Shown in pieces: positions 9,049 to 17,418 of a stretch of 64,000 nt of DNA. The position numbers were made by a program, and so were the translations under genes. The stretch is from Phocaeicola paurosaccharolyticus JCM 15092. GTDB lineage: Bacteria; Bacteroidota; Bacteroidia; Bacteroidales; Bacteroidaceae. The stretch lies in the NCBI RefSeq assembly GCF_000613805.1, contig NZ_BAJR01000007.1:57595-121594 (forward strand), given 5' to 3'. Numbering within the stretch: position 1 is the stretch's first letter; each line of letters starts with the position of its first letter. The notes under the pieces are model-generated. The model made no database searches. It had not been told where the DNA came from and saw only the letters and a program-made list of their open reading frames with translations.

Positions 9049-9678
9049 CTATTTATACTCTGCACTTAATTCATATCCGTTTTCTGATTTAATAACTATG
9101 CCCTGCTCCACAAGCATGGCCACTGCTCTGGAGAGAGAGGGGCGGGCAACTCCAAGAATAAAAGCTAACTCCTGAAGGTTGTGGATTGTACTATTCTTTT
9201 TCATGTATCCTATGAGACGGGTGTTTAGGTTCTGAAGTGCAAATTCATTCAATTTCCTACTTAGAAACAGACTCCTGTCGGAAATATCCTTAAGAAAGTT
9301 CTGAAGTAGGGTAGCATCTTTCTGCATCATATTCAAGAGTCCATCTTTTGAAATAATCCATAGCTTGCATGAACTAGTTGCTTCTATAGTGACAGGTAGC
9401 AGGTTCTCTGATCCATAAATAAAAGCTGAGGCAAGTATTTCGGGTGCATGCATAGTCTCAATCTTTATCTCTTTTCCTTCACTGTTTGTCATGACAGTCT
9501 TTACGCTTCCCTCACAAAGCAATAATAATGATCGGCATTTAGAACCTTGAACAGCAACAATATCACCTCTTTCGTATACAGCCATTCTATTCGATGAAGT
9601 CGAAATTAACATCTCTACAGTTTTCTCATAACAATCTTTGAATAGGGGGAAATCAGAAATTTCAAAAAACTTGTCCAT
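9049..9678 (-). CDS. Crp/Fnr-family transcriptional regulator, HcpR-like
   Basis: A 209-aa regulator with an N-terminal cyclic-nucleotide-binding-like beta-barrel (about 20-125), a dimerisation helix (about 130-155) and a C-terminal winged helix-turn-helix (NLQELAFILGVARPSLSRAV). It lacks the N-terminal cysteine cluster of FNR. It is transcribed divergently from hcp and ric. In Bacteroidetes such as Porphyromonas gingivalis, the HcpR regulator controls hcp in response to nitrosative stress, and the same arrangement here supports that role. A Crp-type palindrome lies in the shared promoter region. The exact signal is inferred. Confidence 0.82.
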   Translation of the reverse strand: MDKFFEISDFPLFKDCYEKTVEMLISTSSNRMAVYERGDIVAVQGSKCRSLLLLCEGSVKTVMTNSEGKEIKIETMHAPEILASAFIYGSENLLPVTIEATSSCKLWIISKDGLLNMMQKDATLLQNFLKDISDRSLFLSRKLNEFALQNLNTRLIGYMKKNSTIHNLQELAFILGVARPSLSRAVAMLVEQGIVIKSENGYELSAEYK

Positions 9679-9710
9679 ATGCGTTGATTTAACTAATTTT
9701 TACAATGGTG

Positions 9711-9726
9711 CGTAATCTATGTTACG
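9711..9726. promoter_or_regulatory. Candidate HcpR-like operator (palindrome)
   Basis: CGTAA-6 nt-TTACG is a perfect 16-bp dyad in the spacer between the divergent regulator and hcp. Its centre is about 43 nt upstream of the start point predicted from the -7 box at 9748-9755. That is close to the class II activator position for Crp/Fnr proteins. Binding is inferred, not shown. Confidence 0.5.
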
Positions 9727-9727
9727 G

Positions 9728-9755
9728 TTTGGGTGATGTTACAAAGATAAATTTG
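9728..9755 (+). promoter_or_regulatory. Candidate hcp promoter
   Basis: TTTG (9728-9731) and TAAATTTG (9748-9755) match the Bacteroidetes -33 and -7 boxes, with a spacer of 16 nt instead of the usual 19-20. A suboptimal spacing next to an activator palindrome would fit a promoter that needs activation. Confidence 0.45.
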
Positions 9756-9804
9756 CATCACAAATATAAGGAAAAAGAAATACAAATTTAAAAATTAAAT
9801 ATCC

Positions 9805-11451
9805 ATGGAAAATAGCATGTTTTGTTATCAGTGCCAAGAGGCAAGTAAAGGAGTTGGTTGTACATTGAAAGGTGTATGCGGAAAAAACAGTTCAACATCA
9901 GCTGCAATAGACCTGTTACTATTCGTAGTCAGAGGTGTATCGGTAGTTGCCGACACTCTTAGAAATTGCGGATATGAAGTCGATAACAGTGTCAATATAT
10001 TTGTTACTGATGCACTATTCTCAACTATAACTAATGCAAACTTTGATGATGAGAGCTTATTAAATAGGGTAAAAAAAGGTTTTGCTATTCGTGAAGAGCT
10101 AAAGCAGGTTGCTTTGAAGAACAATATCGAGCTCCCTGGAGTAGATGAAGTTCTTTGGAATGGCGGTGAAGAGAGTTTTATGGATAAGGCTAAGAGTGTA
10201 GGTGTACTTCGTGAGAAGAATGAGGACTTACGTTCATTGAAAGAGCTGGTAGTTTATGGTCTTAAGGGTATGGCTGCATATTGCGAACATGCAGCACGTC
10301 TTGGATATAATGATGATGAGGTAAATTCATTTATGCAGAGTGCGCTGAATCTGATAACAGTAAATAACCTTGGAGCAGACGAACTGGTAGCTCTTGTGAT
10401 GAAAACAGGAGAGGTAGGAGTAAAGGTCATGGCGCTATTGGATACAGCAAACACAGAAAAATACGGTAATCCAGAGATAACTAAAGTAAATATTGGTGTA
10501 AGTAACAAACCAGGTATCTTGATAAGTGGCCATGACCTTCATGATATTGAAGATTTGTTGAAACAGACTGAGGGAACAGGTGTAGATGTATATACTCATG
10601 GCGAGATGTTGCCTGCTCATTACTATCCTGCTTTCAAGAAATACTCTCATTTTGTAGGAAACTATGGTAATGCATGGTGGAAGCAGAGAGAGGAGTTTAC
10701 AACTTTCAACGGCCCTATAGTATTTACAACAAACTGTATCGTTCCACCACTTAGCAATGCTAGTTACACAGAGCGTATGTTTACAAGCAATTCAACAGGA
10801 TATCCTGGTTGCAAGCACATTACAGAGGATAAATATGGACATAAAGATTACAGCGAGGTAATTGAGATAGCTAAAAGATGTGCTGCACCACAACAGATTG
10901 AAGAGGGTGAGATTATAGGTGGATTCGCTCATAATCAGGTTCTTCAACTAGCTGATAAGGTAGTAGATGCTGTTAAGAGTGGAGCAATAAGAAAATTTAT
11001 TGTAATGGCTGGTTGTGACGGAAGAATGAAGAGCCGTGATTATTACTCTGAATTTGCAAAAGCTCTTCCACAAGATTGTGTGATACTTACAGCCGGTTGT
11101 GCAAAATATAGATATAATAAACTTAGCCTAGGTGATATCAATGGTATTCCACGTGTCTTGGATGCAGGACAGTGTAATGACAGCTACTCACTTGCAGTGA
11201 TAGCAATGAAATTGAAAGAGGCTTTCCAACTTGAAGATATAAATGAACTTCCAATATCATATAACATCGCTTGGTATGAACAGAAAGCTGTTATCGTATT
11301 GTTGGCACTACTCTATCTTGGAGTAAAGAATATTCACCTTGGCCCTACACTTCCAGCGTTCCTTTCACCTGCAGTAGTTAAAGTACTTGTTGAGAATTTC
11401 GGAATAGCAGGAATCACAACTGTAGATGAAGATATCAAGAAACTGGCATAA
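9805..11451 (+). CDS. hcp: Hybrid-cluster protein (hydroxylamine reductase / NO reductase)
   Basis: A 548-aa class I Hcp. The N-terminal Fe-S ligands are Cys7, Cys10, Cys19 and Cys25 ([16 protein letters not shown]...GVCG). Hybrid 4Fe-2O-2S cluster ligands follow in the expected order: His in [11 protein letters not shown], Glu in THGEMLPAH, Cys in FTTNCIVPP, Cys in VMAGCDGR, Cys in [12 protein letters not shown], Cys in [10 protein letters not shown], and Glu/Lys in AWYEQKAV. Hcp reduces hydroxylamine in vitro and detoxifies nitric oxide in anaerobes. It is followed 21 nt later by ric, and the divergent HcpR-like regulator supports a nitrosative-stress operon. Full length with no odd residues seen. 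Confidence 0.97.
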   Translation: MENSMFCYQCQEASKGVGCTLKGVCGKNSSTSAAIDLLLFVVRGVSVVADTLRNCGYEVDNSVNIFVTDALFSTITNANFDDESLLNRVKKGFAIREELKQVALKNNIELPGVDEVLWNGGEESFMDKAKSVGVLREKNEDLRSLKELVVYGLKGMAAYCEHAARLGYNDDEVNSFMQSALNLITVNNLGADELVALVMKTGEVGVKVMALLDTANTEKYGNPEITKVNIGVSNKPGILISGHDLHDIEDLLKQTEGTGVDVYTHGEMLPAHYYPAFKKYSHFVGNYGNAWWKQREEFTTFNGPIVFTTNCIVPPLSNASYTERMFTSNSTGYPGCKHITEDKYGHKDYSEVIEIAKRCAAPQQIEEGEIIGGFAHNQVLQLADKVVDAVKSGAIRKFIVMAGCDGRMKSRDYYSEFAKALPQDCVILTAGCAKYRYNKLSLGDINGIPRVLDAGQCNDSYSLAVIAMKLKEAFQLEDINELPISYNIAWYEQKAVIVLLALLYLGVKNIHLGPTLPAFLSPAVVKVLVENFGIAGITTVDEDIKKLA

Positions 11452-11472
11452 TAATTCAAAAAATTAAGAGAG

Positions 11473-12201
11473 ATGGAAAAAGATGTATTGAAACAAATGA
11501 ATGTAGGAGATATCGTTGCAAAAGATTTCTCTACTGCTAGGGTATTTAAAAAATATGGAATAGACTTTTGTTGTCATGGTGATAACTCTCTTGTTGATGC
11601 TTGTGACAAACAGAATATCTCACTAGATAAGGTGATAGCAGATCTTCAAAATTCTGATGTAAAAACAGGAGTAAACATTCCTTTTGAGTCTTGGCCACTG
11701 GACCTTTTAATTGACTATGTGCTCAAGATACATCATAGAGGCATACGAAAGAATGGACCTGTGCTAAAGGAACTTCTTGAAAAGGTGAGAGGGGTACATG
11801 GTGCAAACCACCCTGAGCTTTTTGAAATATACGACCTGGTATCTGAATCATTGGTAGACCTGGATGCCCATCTTACAAAGGAGGAGGAGGTACTATTCCC
11901 ATATCTATATGATCTATTCAAATCATATGACAGCAATATGTTTATCGAACCTATGCATTGTGGAACAATAGCAAACCCAATAAGAGTGATGCGCATGGAA
12001 CATGAGGCTGAAGGTGAAAGATATCTCCATATACGTGAAATAACAAACAATTTCACAGCTCCTGAAGATGGATGTGCAACATATAGATTGATGATGAGTG
12101 AATTAGAGAATTTTGTTGATGCACTATTTGAACATATACATATTGAGAATAATATTATATTTCCTGGATTTGAAAAAGTGGAAAGCGAATGTGTTAGATA
12201 A
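11473..12201 (+). CDS. ric: Iron-sulfur cluster repair di-iron protein RIC (YtfE/ScdA family)
   Basis: A 242-aa protein. The N-terminal DUF542 domain contains the family signature FKKYGIDFCCHGD with paired cysteines. A hemerythrin-like four-helix domain follows with di-iron ligands in KIHHRGI, DAHLTKEEEVLFPY, RMEHEAEG and EHIHIENNIIFPGF. RIC proteins release iron to rebuild clusters damaged by NO or peroxide. The 21-nt gap from hcp implies one operon, and a strong terminator follows. The pairing of a NO-reducing enzyme with a cluster-repair protein is a coherent nitrosative-stress response. Confidence 0.95.
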   Translation: MEKDVLKQMNVGDIVAKDFSTARVFKKYGIDFCCHGDNSLVDACDKQNISLDKVIADLQNSDVKTGVNIPFESWPLDLLIDYVLKIHHRGIRKNGPVLKELLEKVRGVHGANHPELFEIYDLVSESLVDLDAHLTKEEEVLFPYLYDLFKSYDSNMFIEPMHCGTIANPIRVMRMEHEAEGERYLHIREITNNFTAPEDGCATYRLMMSELENFVDALFEHIHIENNIIFPGFEKVESECVR

Positions 12202-12235
12202 CTTTACATGAAAAAATAGATTGATTTTTCTTTGG

Positions 12236-12272
12236 GTCCTTCTCAATTTATATTGAGGAGGACTTCTTTTTT
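12236..12272 (+). terminator. Terminator of the hcp-ric operon
   Basis: An 11-bp stem (GTCCTTCTCAA / TTGAGGAGGAC, one wobble, 6-nt loop) is followed by TTCTTTTTT. It lies 34 nt past the ric stop. Confidence 0.9.
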
Positions 12273-12728
12273 ATAACTATGAATTATATACATCCGCCCT
12301 TATTCTATCACTTTAGTCATTAATTTAGATGATTTTTTATACTGACTATAAAAAGATGCAGGATAACTTCATTTGTTGTGACTCTCTTTCTAAAAAAGTT
12401 TCCTTTATATATCTGTCACCACAAAAGTTTCATTACCAATGTTTTACAGTGACATGAGCCATTTATTGGCGTTAGAGGAGTATTGTCTCCATAATCCATT
12501 CATACTATAGTCAAACAACCGTTTGATTATAGGCAGATTAGTTTTTATTACGTAAAAGTCACATTCCAACATGTTTCTCACTGATTCATAGTGTATTATC
12601 AGTTGTAATGAGGATGAAAAAAAGGAAAAAATGTTTTGTGAAATAATGAAAATATCATTGAATGGCTACTTTTGTAAAAGTAATATCATAATTATTCAAT
12701 AAAAAACCATAAATTATCAATTAGCCTT
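12273..12728. other. AT-rich spacer upstream of the fimbrial island
   Basis: No gene was recognised. A -7 box (TACTTTTG, 12667-12674) lies 54 nt before the recombinase ATG, without a well-spaced -33 element. Composition shifts from AT-rich to GC-rich almost exactly at the recombinase gene, so the left edge of the acquired block is probably near 12,700. I found no clear attachment-site repeat. Confidence 0.5.
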
Positions 12729-13715
12729 ATGAAACGAAAAACATTAAGCCTATTCGCACGTGAGTGCGTATCGCAACTTGAAAAAGAAGGTCGTTATTCC
12801 ACGGCCCACCTATACCGGAACTCCCTTCGTTCTTATACGGAGTATCTGGGCGGTGGCGAGGTCCTGTTTTCGGACGTTAACCGTGAGAACATCCACTCTT
12901 ATTTCCGTCACCTGTTGTCCTCGGGCAAGCGTCCCAATACGGTGTCTATTTACCTGCGGATGCTCCGGAGCCTCTACAACCAGGGCGCTGACCTGGGCCT
13001 GGCTCCCCATGTGTACCGCCTGTTTCATGACGTGTATACTGGCATCGACACGCGTCACAAGAAAGCTCTGGGCCGTGACGAGCTCTTCCGCCTGCTGTAT
13101 AAGGATCCTGGAACGGAGACCCTGCGCCGTACGCAGCAGACGGCACGCCTGCTGTACCAGCTTTGCGGGATGCCTTTTGTGGACTTGAGCCATCTCCGCT
13201 CTTCTGACATCTCGGAAGGCGTTTTGGAATACCGCCGGATCAAGACAGGTTCGAAGATCAGCGTAAAGATCCTTCCCTCCGCAGTAGAAACAATTTGCGC
13301 TTTGGAGACCTTCGGGCGTGAAAATGCCGGTCCGTGGGAAAGGACCCCCTACCTGCTGGCAATACTCAGCGGGAAGAATTCGCGCGGGAGCCGTGCGGAA
13401 TACGTGGAGTACGGTTCGGCGCTCCGCCGTTTCAACTCGCACCTCCGGGCCCTGGCCGTGAAGGTGGACCTTAAAGGGAACGTTTCGAGCTATACGTTGC
13501 GCCATTCGTGGGCCACTGCGGCCAAACGTACCGGGGCGTCCATTGAGAAGATCAGCGAATCCCTTGGTCACCGCTCGATCAGAACCACCCAGATCTACCT
13601 GGCCGGGTTCGAGGCTTCGGAACTGGCCGAAGTTAATCGGAAAGCCTGTCTTTATGCGGTAAAACGCGAAAGAAAAGAGTCTGTTACTTCCCAAGTAACG
13701 GAAAGAGATCCCTAA
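12729..13715 (+). CDS. Tyrosine recombinase of the fimbrial locus
   Basis: A 328-aa protein with an N-terminal SAM-like core-binding domain (about 5-95) and a C-terminal catalytic domain. Visible catalytic residues are Lys172 (RRIKTG), Arg258-His259 (YTLRHSW), His281 (LGHRS) and the nucleophile Tyr290 (TTQIYLAGF). The first catalytic arginine, expected just before Gly147 in the (R)GMPFVDL motif, is Cys146 here (codon TGC at 13164-13166). The gene is markedly GC-richer than the hcp operon. Related recombinases often sit beside fimbrillin operons in Bacteroides and invert promoters. The last codons overlap a palindrome repeated 340 bp downstream. A CGC to TGC change would inactivate it, if the alignment holds. 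Confidence 0.88.
   Translation: MKRKTLSLFARECVSQLEKEGRYSTAHLYRNSLRSYTEYLGGGEVLFSDVNRENIHSYFRHLLSSGKRPNTVSIYLRMLRSLYNQGADLGLAPHVYRLFHDVYTGIDTRHKKALGRDELFRLLYKDPGTETLRRTQQTARLLYQLCGMPFVDLSHLRSSDISEGVLEYRRIKTGSKISVKILPSAVETICALETFGRENAGPWERTPYLLAILSGKNSRGSRAEYVEYGSALRRFNSHLRALAVKVDLKGNVSSYTLRHSWATAAKRTGASIEKISESLGHRSIRTTQIYLAGFEASELAEVNRKACLYAVKRERKESVTSQVTERDP
13683..13699. repeat. Palindromic candidate recombination site, copy 1
   Basis: GTTACTT-CCC-AAGTAAC is a perfect 7-bp dyad that extends to about 10 bp with one mismatch. It lies inside the last codons of the recombinase gene. An almost identical site occurs at 14041-14057. Confidence 0.65.
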
Positions 13716-14171
13716 CAGGATTTAATACAGACTCTTAGGGGGACCGCTTAAGACGATCCCGTTAAAATAAGAGAAAAGATACCGCCTGAAACGGGGATAG
13801 AAAAGACTCCGACGTCAGATTGAAAAAACCTTCTGGACATGAAACGCTATGTGGAACTGGATTCGGTCGGAAGGTCGGGAGATCTTGTGTTTAAAATCGG
13901 AAAAGTCCATGCATTTGAAGTCTTTTGTTGAAGGGAAAGGATAGACGGGGAGGTATGAAGCCCAAACCGATGTTAAAATGTATTAAAAATGCCAGGCTAA
14001 TAAAAATATTTGTTATTTTCGTCAAAAAGAAAAAGAGTCTGTTACTTGGAAAGTAACGGAGAAGTAAAGACTAGATAAAGACAGACAGAAAAAGAGAAAA
14101 GATAAACCGGAGAAAAAACGAAGAACAAAAAATAAGAATTTTAATAAAAAGAGACAAAAACAAGACAATTT
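13716..14171. other. 456-bp spacer between recombinase and fimbrillin, possible switch region
   Basis: Non-coding spacer, purine-rich near its right end, bounded on the left by palindrome copy 1 and containing copy 2 at 14041-14057. It must hold the fimbrillin promoter. An AATATTTG string near 14005 resembles a -7 box with one mismatch. No ORF or RNA gene recognised. If the two palindromes recombine as inverted sites, the segment between them would flip and switch the fimbrial genes. Confidence 0.5.
14041..14057. repeat. Palindromic candidate recombination site, copy 2
   Basis: GTTACTT-GGA-AAGTAAC has the same arms as copy 1. The left flank AAGAGTCT and the right flank CGGA are shared in direct orientation, while the 3-bp centre matches copy 1 better in inverted orientation (TCC against CCC). 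Confidence 0.65.
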
Positions 14172-15428
14172 ATGAAAATCATGAAAAGAAAGAAAATCAA
14201 TTTGTACGGCGGGGCAGCCTTAATAACGACCGCACTGCTGCTGAGCTCCTGCATCAAAGACGTGGAGCAGGCCGATCCCGGAAGTGGAACTTCGGACAAG
14301 ACCCTCACACTTACCATCAACACAGGTAGTACGGCAGAAAATGCCGGGACACGTGTGACGAATATTACTAGTGATCCGAAAGCTGATGACGAAAATAAGC
14401 CTGAAGAAAAGATCAACAGGGTTACGGTGGGTGTGTTCGGTTCCGATAATAATGTAAAGATTATTAAGGAATTTACCAGTGAAGCTCTTACGGGAGTGAC
14501 ACATAACACGGCGACCGTGACCTCCGCCTCGCTGGCCTCAGGCGATCAGGTGCTGGTAGCGGTTAACGCACCTTCGGGCAGGTTCAGCGGTGTAACTACA
14601 GTAAGCGATTTTGAGTCGAAAACTATGTCAATAGATGAATCTCTGGCAACGTCAGATGGGATCTTAGGTGAGGTTGAAGTACCCGGAAACCTGCCCATGT
14701 TCGGTACGGGCAGTATTTCGGACGAATCTGGTCTTAAAGCGACAGTTCTTGTTTATCACCTTGTCTCGAAAATATCGTTGAATTCGCTGAGTGTGGCCTT
14801 TGATGCCTACGGAGCCTATAGTGCGGCGACTTTTACCCCTACGGAAGTTTTCTTGCTGAATGTTCCGAATAAGCTTACGGTAAGTCCTGTCGGTTCTGTC
14901 GCAACCACCTATACAGGCTATTCTTCTCCTATTGGAACGGTGAGTGATCCGTGGTGTCATGGAGCCATTTCAGATGACGGTATTAATACCACGACCTATT
15001 CGTTAAAGGAATATCTTGGTACGGGAACTTTTAATCCTATTGCTACAGCTTTGAACGGTGACGGTACTTCCCCCGCTACGGCTACATGGGGAGGCGCTAA
15101 CGCTAATAAATTGTTTTTCTATACCATGCCGAACAATAATACAACAAATAATACCCGCTTGGTGATTAAGGGGGACTTTGTTCCGAAGACAGGAGTCCTG
15201 TCAACTACCTATTATTATCCTGTAAATATCAATATCGGTGATAATGGATTGGTCGTTGATGGCGGCAATGTCAAAGTTGTGGCACCGAACATCAATTATC
15301 AGTTAGGGGTAATCATCAAATCGATCGGTGTAACAGACCCGACAGGGACACTTGACCAGAATAGTGTGTCGGTTACAGCAACAGTGAAGCCTTTTGTTGA
15401 TGGATCCCAGACTAGCACATTCAACTAA
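14172..15428 (+). CDS. Fimbrillin family lipoprotein (Mfa1/FimA-like pilus subunit)
   Basis: A 418-aa lipoprotein: signal peptide with a lipobox (LLLSSC, Cys about residue 27), then the beta-sandwich repertoire of Bacteroidales type V pilus subunits (INRVTVGVFGSDNNVKI; DQVLVAVNAPSGRF; LVYHLVSKISLNSLSV; YYYPVNINIGDNG). Fimbrillins are exported as lipoproteins, trimmed by a gingipain-like protease, and polymerise by strand donation. The C-terminal donor-strand region (SVSVTATVKPF near the end) is present. It is followed 24 nt later by the larger adhesin, so it is probably the stalk subunit of a two-gene pilus operon. The exact subfamily is uncertain. Confidence 0.82.
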   Translation: MKIMKRKKINLYGGAALITTALLLSSCIKDVEQADPGSGTSDKTLTLTINTGSTAENAGTRVTNITSDPKADDENKPEEKINRVTVGVFGSDNNVKIIKEFTSEALTGVTHNTATVTSASLASGDQVLVAVNAPSGRFSGVTTVSDFESKTMSIDESLATSDGILGEVEVPGNLPMFGTGSISDESGLKATVLVYHLVSKISLNSLSVAFDAYGAYSAATFTPTEVFLLNVPNKLTVSPVGSVATTYTGYSSPIGTVSDPWCHGAISDDGINTTTYSLKEYLGTGTFNPIATALNGDGTSPATATWGGANANKLFFYTMPNNNTTNNTRLVIKGDFVPKTGVLSTTYYYPVNINIGDNGLVVDGGNVKVVAPNINYQLGVIIKSIGVTDPTGTLDQNSVSVTATVKPFVDGSQTSTFN

Positions 15429-15452
15429 AAACCGTAAAAGAAGGAGCGGCAT

Positions 15453-17216
15453 ATGTCAATAAAAAGCGGCGTAAGAGTTTTTTTTCATGGCCTTTTGGTT
15501 TTGGTGGCATTCATTGTATCATCATGTACTTCGGACGGACTGACGGAGGAGACGGCGGGGCAGGAAGCCACCGCCACCCTCCGTTTGACGTTCAAGCTGG
15601 CGGACGATGCGGTTACTCGCGCCCTGTCGGATAACGAGAATACGGTCAATAACGTGATGATATTGATATTTGACAGCAACGAGCAACTGATCGGCAGCAA
15701 GTATGTGTACGGTCTTTCCACCACCACAAGTACAACGGCTACGGTGACCACCCGTGTCGCTGCCGGTTGTACGGTATATGCCATAGCCAATACAGGCAGT
15801 GCCTCATATTTCTCGGGAATCAACACCATTGAGGAACTGAATGCGGTATCCACGGCGACACTCTCCGGTGCGGCCGCATTGGGAGAGGGAAATAGTGCCG
15901 TCATGGAGGGCAGTACCCCGACTGACATTACGGAAGGCACCAACAGCATTGATGTTCCGATAAAACATCTTTGCAGCAAACTGAACTTTTCTATCGTGCC
16001 CTCAAGCGGCATTACGATAACAGGTTACCGGCTGTGTAATGCAGCCTTGGGCAGTTATATCATCGGCAGTCATACTTCTGCCGGCATTACTGTCACTCCT
16101 CCGGTCAATAGCAGCGGGGACAGTTACGGAAATTTTGATGCTGTGACCCTCAGCAGTCCCACGGCAGGAACAACGGTTACCCCGCCCGTATATTATGTCT
16201 ATGAGAATCTGGCAGGGAGCAACAGTAATTGCACAACCGAACAACTGCGAACAGAGGCCAATGCCCCGGCCCATGCGATGTACCTGGAGGTATATGCCAA
16301 GACAAGTTCGTGGCATTCCGTCTATTACATCTATCTTGGAGGGATGACCAATGCAAGTACTCCGGTAATGGATCTTTCAAACTTTAATGTTTATAGGAAT
16401 ATGAACTATACCTATACGATAAACATCAACGGCTCCGGACAGAGTGACGCACGGGTAACCTATGTAGCAGATAATACAACACCGGTAAATGGCCAGTTTT
16501 TGTTCAGTGACGGTACATGGGGATATTACGACGCCAATAAAACGGTGATTGGTATCATATTTGCGACTTCCACCAGCAGTACGGATCAGGGACATAATTA
16601 CACTCACGGATATGCCATGGCATTGAAAAATGCAGGACCCAGTAGTACGACATATCAATGGTATACATCAAATGGTGTCAATCCGACCGGTACATACTTT
16701 ACAGCAGTAAATCAAATCATGGGGGATAAGAATGGTTATACTCATACCGGGAAAATACAGACAACAGGCTATGCGGCGGGCATTGCAGCTACCGGTTATG
16801 TAGCGAAAGATAAAAACGAGAATACGGTAATTCCAACGGGCACAAGCGGGTGGTATCTTCCGAGTATAGGTCAATGGTATGATATATGTGTCAATCTCGG
16901 AGGAATGGTCACGGCTAGTAGACAGTCTTATACAAAAAGTGATACCGGTTGGCTCCGGTGGTACAGCGAGGATGACAGCTCCGGTAAGGATTATTCCAGT
17001 TTGTGTGCTTCAGCCATAAATGTCTATTTGAATGCATTAAGTACAAACGGTTATAATGTGGACTTGTTCACTAACAGTAATGAGTATTATTGGAGTTCTT
17101 CGGAGTGTAATAGTTACAGCGCTTACGGCGCGCGCTTCGCTAGCGATGGTGGTATGCTCCTGCACAGCACTAGTAAGACTGGTACTTATAGAGTTCGGCC
17201 TGTTGTCGCTTTCTGA
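15453..17216 (+). CDS. Fimbrial tip adhesin with C-terminal lectin-like domain; probable DGR target protein
   Basis: A 587-aa lipoprotein (lipobox IVSSC, about residue 25). Residues 40-345 resemble a fimbrillin/Mfa-like fold (NVMILIFDSNEQLIGSKYVY; HLCSKLNFSIVPS; NMNYTYTININGSG). From about 349 to the end is a C-type-lectin-like/DUF1566-type domain (GWYLPSIGQWYDICVNLGG; EYYWSSSE; YRVRPVVAF). This domain is the usual carrier of the variable region in DGR target proteins, and pilus tips are known Bacteroides DGR targets. Codons 552-577 (17106-17183), just before the invariant YRVRPV, mostly end in C or T with varied first and second bases, as adenine mutagenesis of AAC/AAT codons would give. A truncated avd-like gene follows. 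It probably sits at the pilus tip and binds host or microbial ligands. Confidence 0.85.
   Translation: MSIKSGVRVFFHGLLVLVAFIVSSCTSDGLTEETAGQEATATLRLTFKLADDAVTRALSDNENTVNNVMILIFDSNEQLIGSKYVYGLSTTTSTTATVTTRVAAGCTVYAIANTGSASYFSGINTIEELNAVSTATLSGAAALGEGNSAVMEGSTPTDITEGTNSIDVPIKHLCSKLNFSIVPSSGITITGYRLCNAALGSYIIGSHTSAGITVTPPVNSSGDSYGNFDAVTLSSPTAGTTVTPPVYYVYENLAGSNSNCTTEQLRTEANAPAHAMYLEVYAKTSSWHSVYYIYLGGMTNASTPVMDLSNFNVYRNMNYTYTININGSGQSDARVTYVADNTTPVNGQFLFSDGTWGYYDANKTVIGIIFATSTSSTDQGHNYTHGYAMALKNAGPSSTTYQWYTSNGVNPTGTYFTAVNQIMGDKNGYTHTGKIQTTGYAAGIAATGYVAKDKNENTVIPTGTSGWYLPSIGQWYDICVNLGGMVTASRQSYTKSDTGWLRWYSEDDSSGKDYSSLCASAINVYLNALSTNGYNVDLFTNSNEYYWSSSECNSYSAYGARFASDGGMLLHSTSKTGTYRVRPVVAF
17106..17186 (+). 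other. Candidate DGR variable region (VR) in the tip adhesin
   Basis: The stretch lies between the invariant YYWSSSE and YRVRPV motifs. Successive codons include TGT AAT AGT TAC AGC GCT, then GGC, CGC, GCT, AGC, CTC, CAC, AGC and AGT. Most could derive from AAC or AAT by changing one or both adenines, while the C/T third base stays. No template repeat lies in the window, so diversification cannot be confirmed here. Confidence 0.55.
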
Positions 17217-17288
17217 TCTATTTATCTATTAAAAAAATCAAAACTATAAAGATCCATTTATACCAATTCGAAAAAATAAGAAAAAGCA

Positions 17289-17418
17289 ATGTCATTATCC
17301 GAAGAACTACCACTCTATAAAGATACTTTGAATTTACTGAATCTGACTCTGGAAAAAACGAAATCTTATCCTAAATATTATCGATATACTTTAGGAGAAA
17401 AAATGATCAATATTAATT
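17289..17418 (+). pseudogene. Truncated avd-like gene (DGR accessory variability determinant)
   Basis: The first 40 or so codons begin MSLSEELPLYKDTLNLLNLT and continue with KYYRYTLGEKM. This matches the N-terminus of the four-helix-bundle Avd proteins that bind reverse transcriptase in DGRs, which typically start with LP-Y-K and reach (Y/F)KYTLGE about 30 residues later. A full protein is about 110-130 aa. After about 17,400-17,420 the sequence becomes an IS4-family transposase in another frame, so the gene is cut after its first helix. The frame runs on to 17591 only as out-of-frame transposase DNA. It lies 72 nt after the adhesin stop, the usual position for avd. Confidence 0.7.

Noticed and set aside
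12810..13694. A long minus-strand frame (294 codons) opposite the recombinase
   Set aside because: It is a shadow of the GC-rich recombinase gene; the plus-strand product has clear catalytic motifs and the antisense product resembles nothing.
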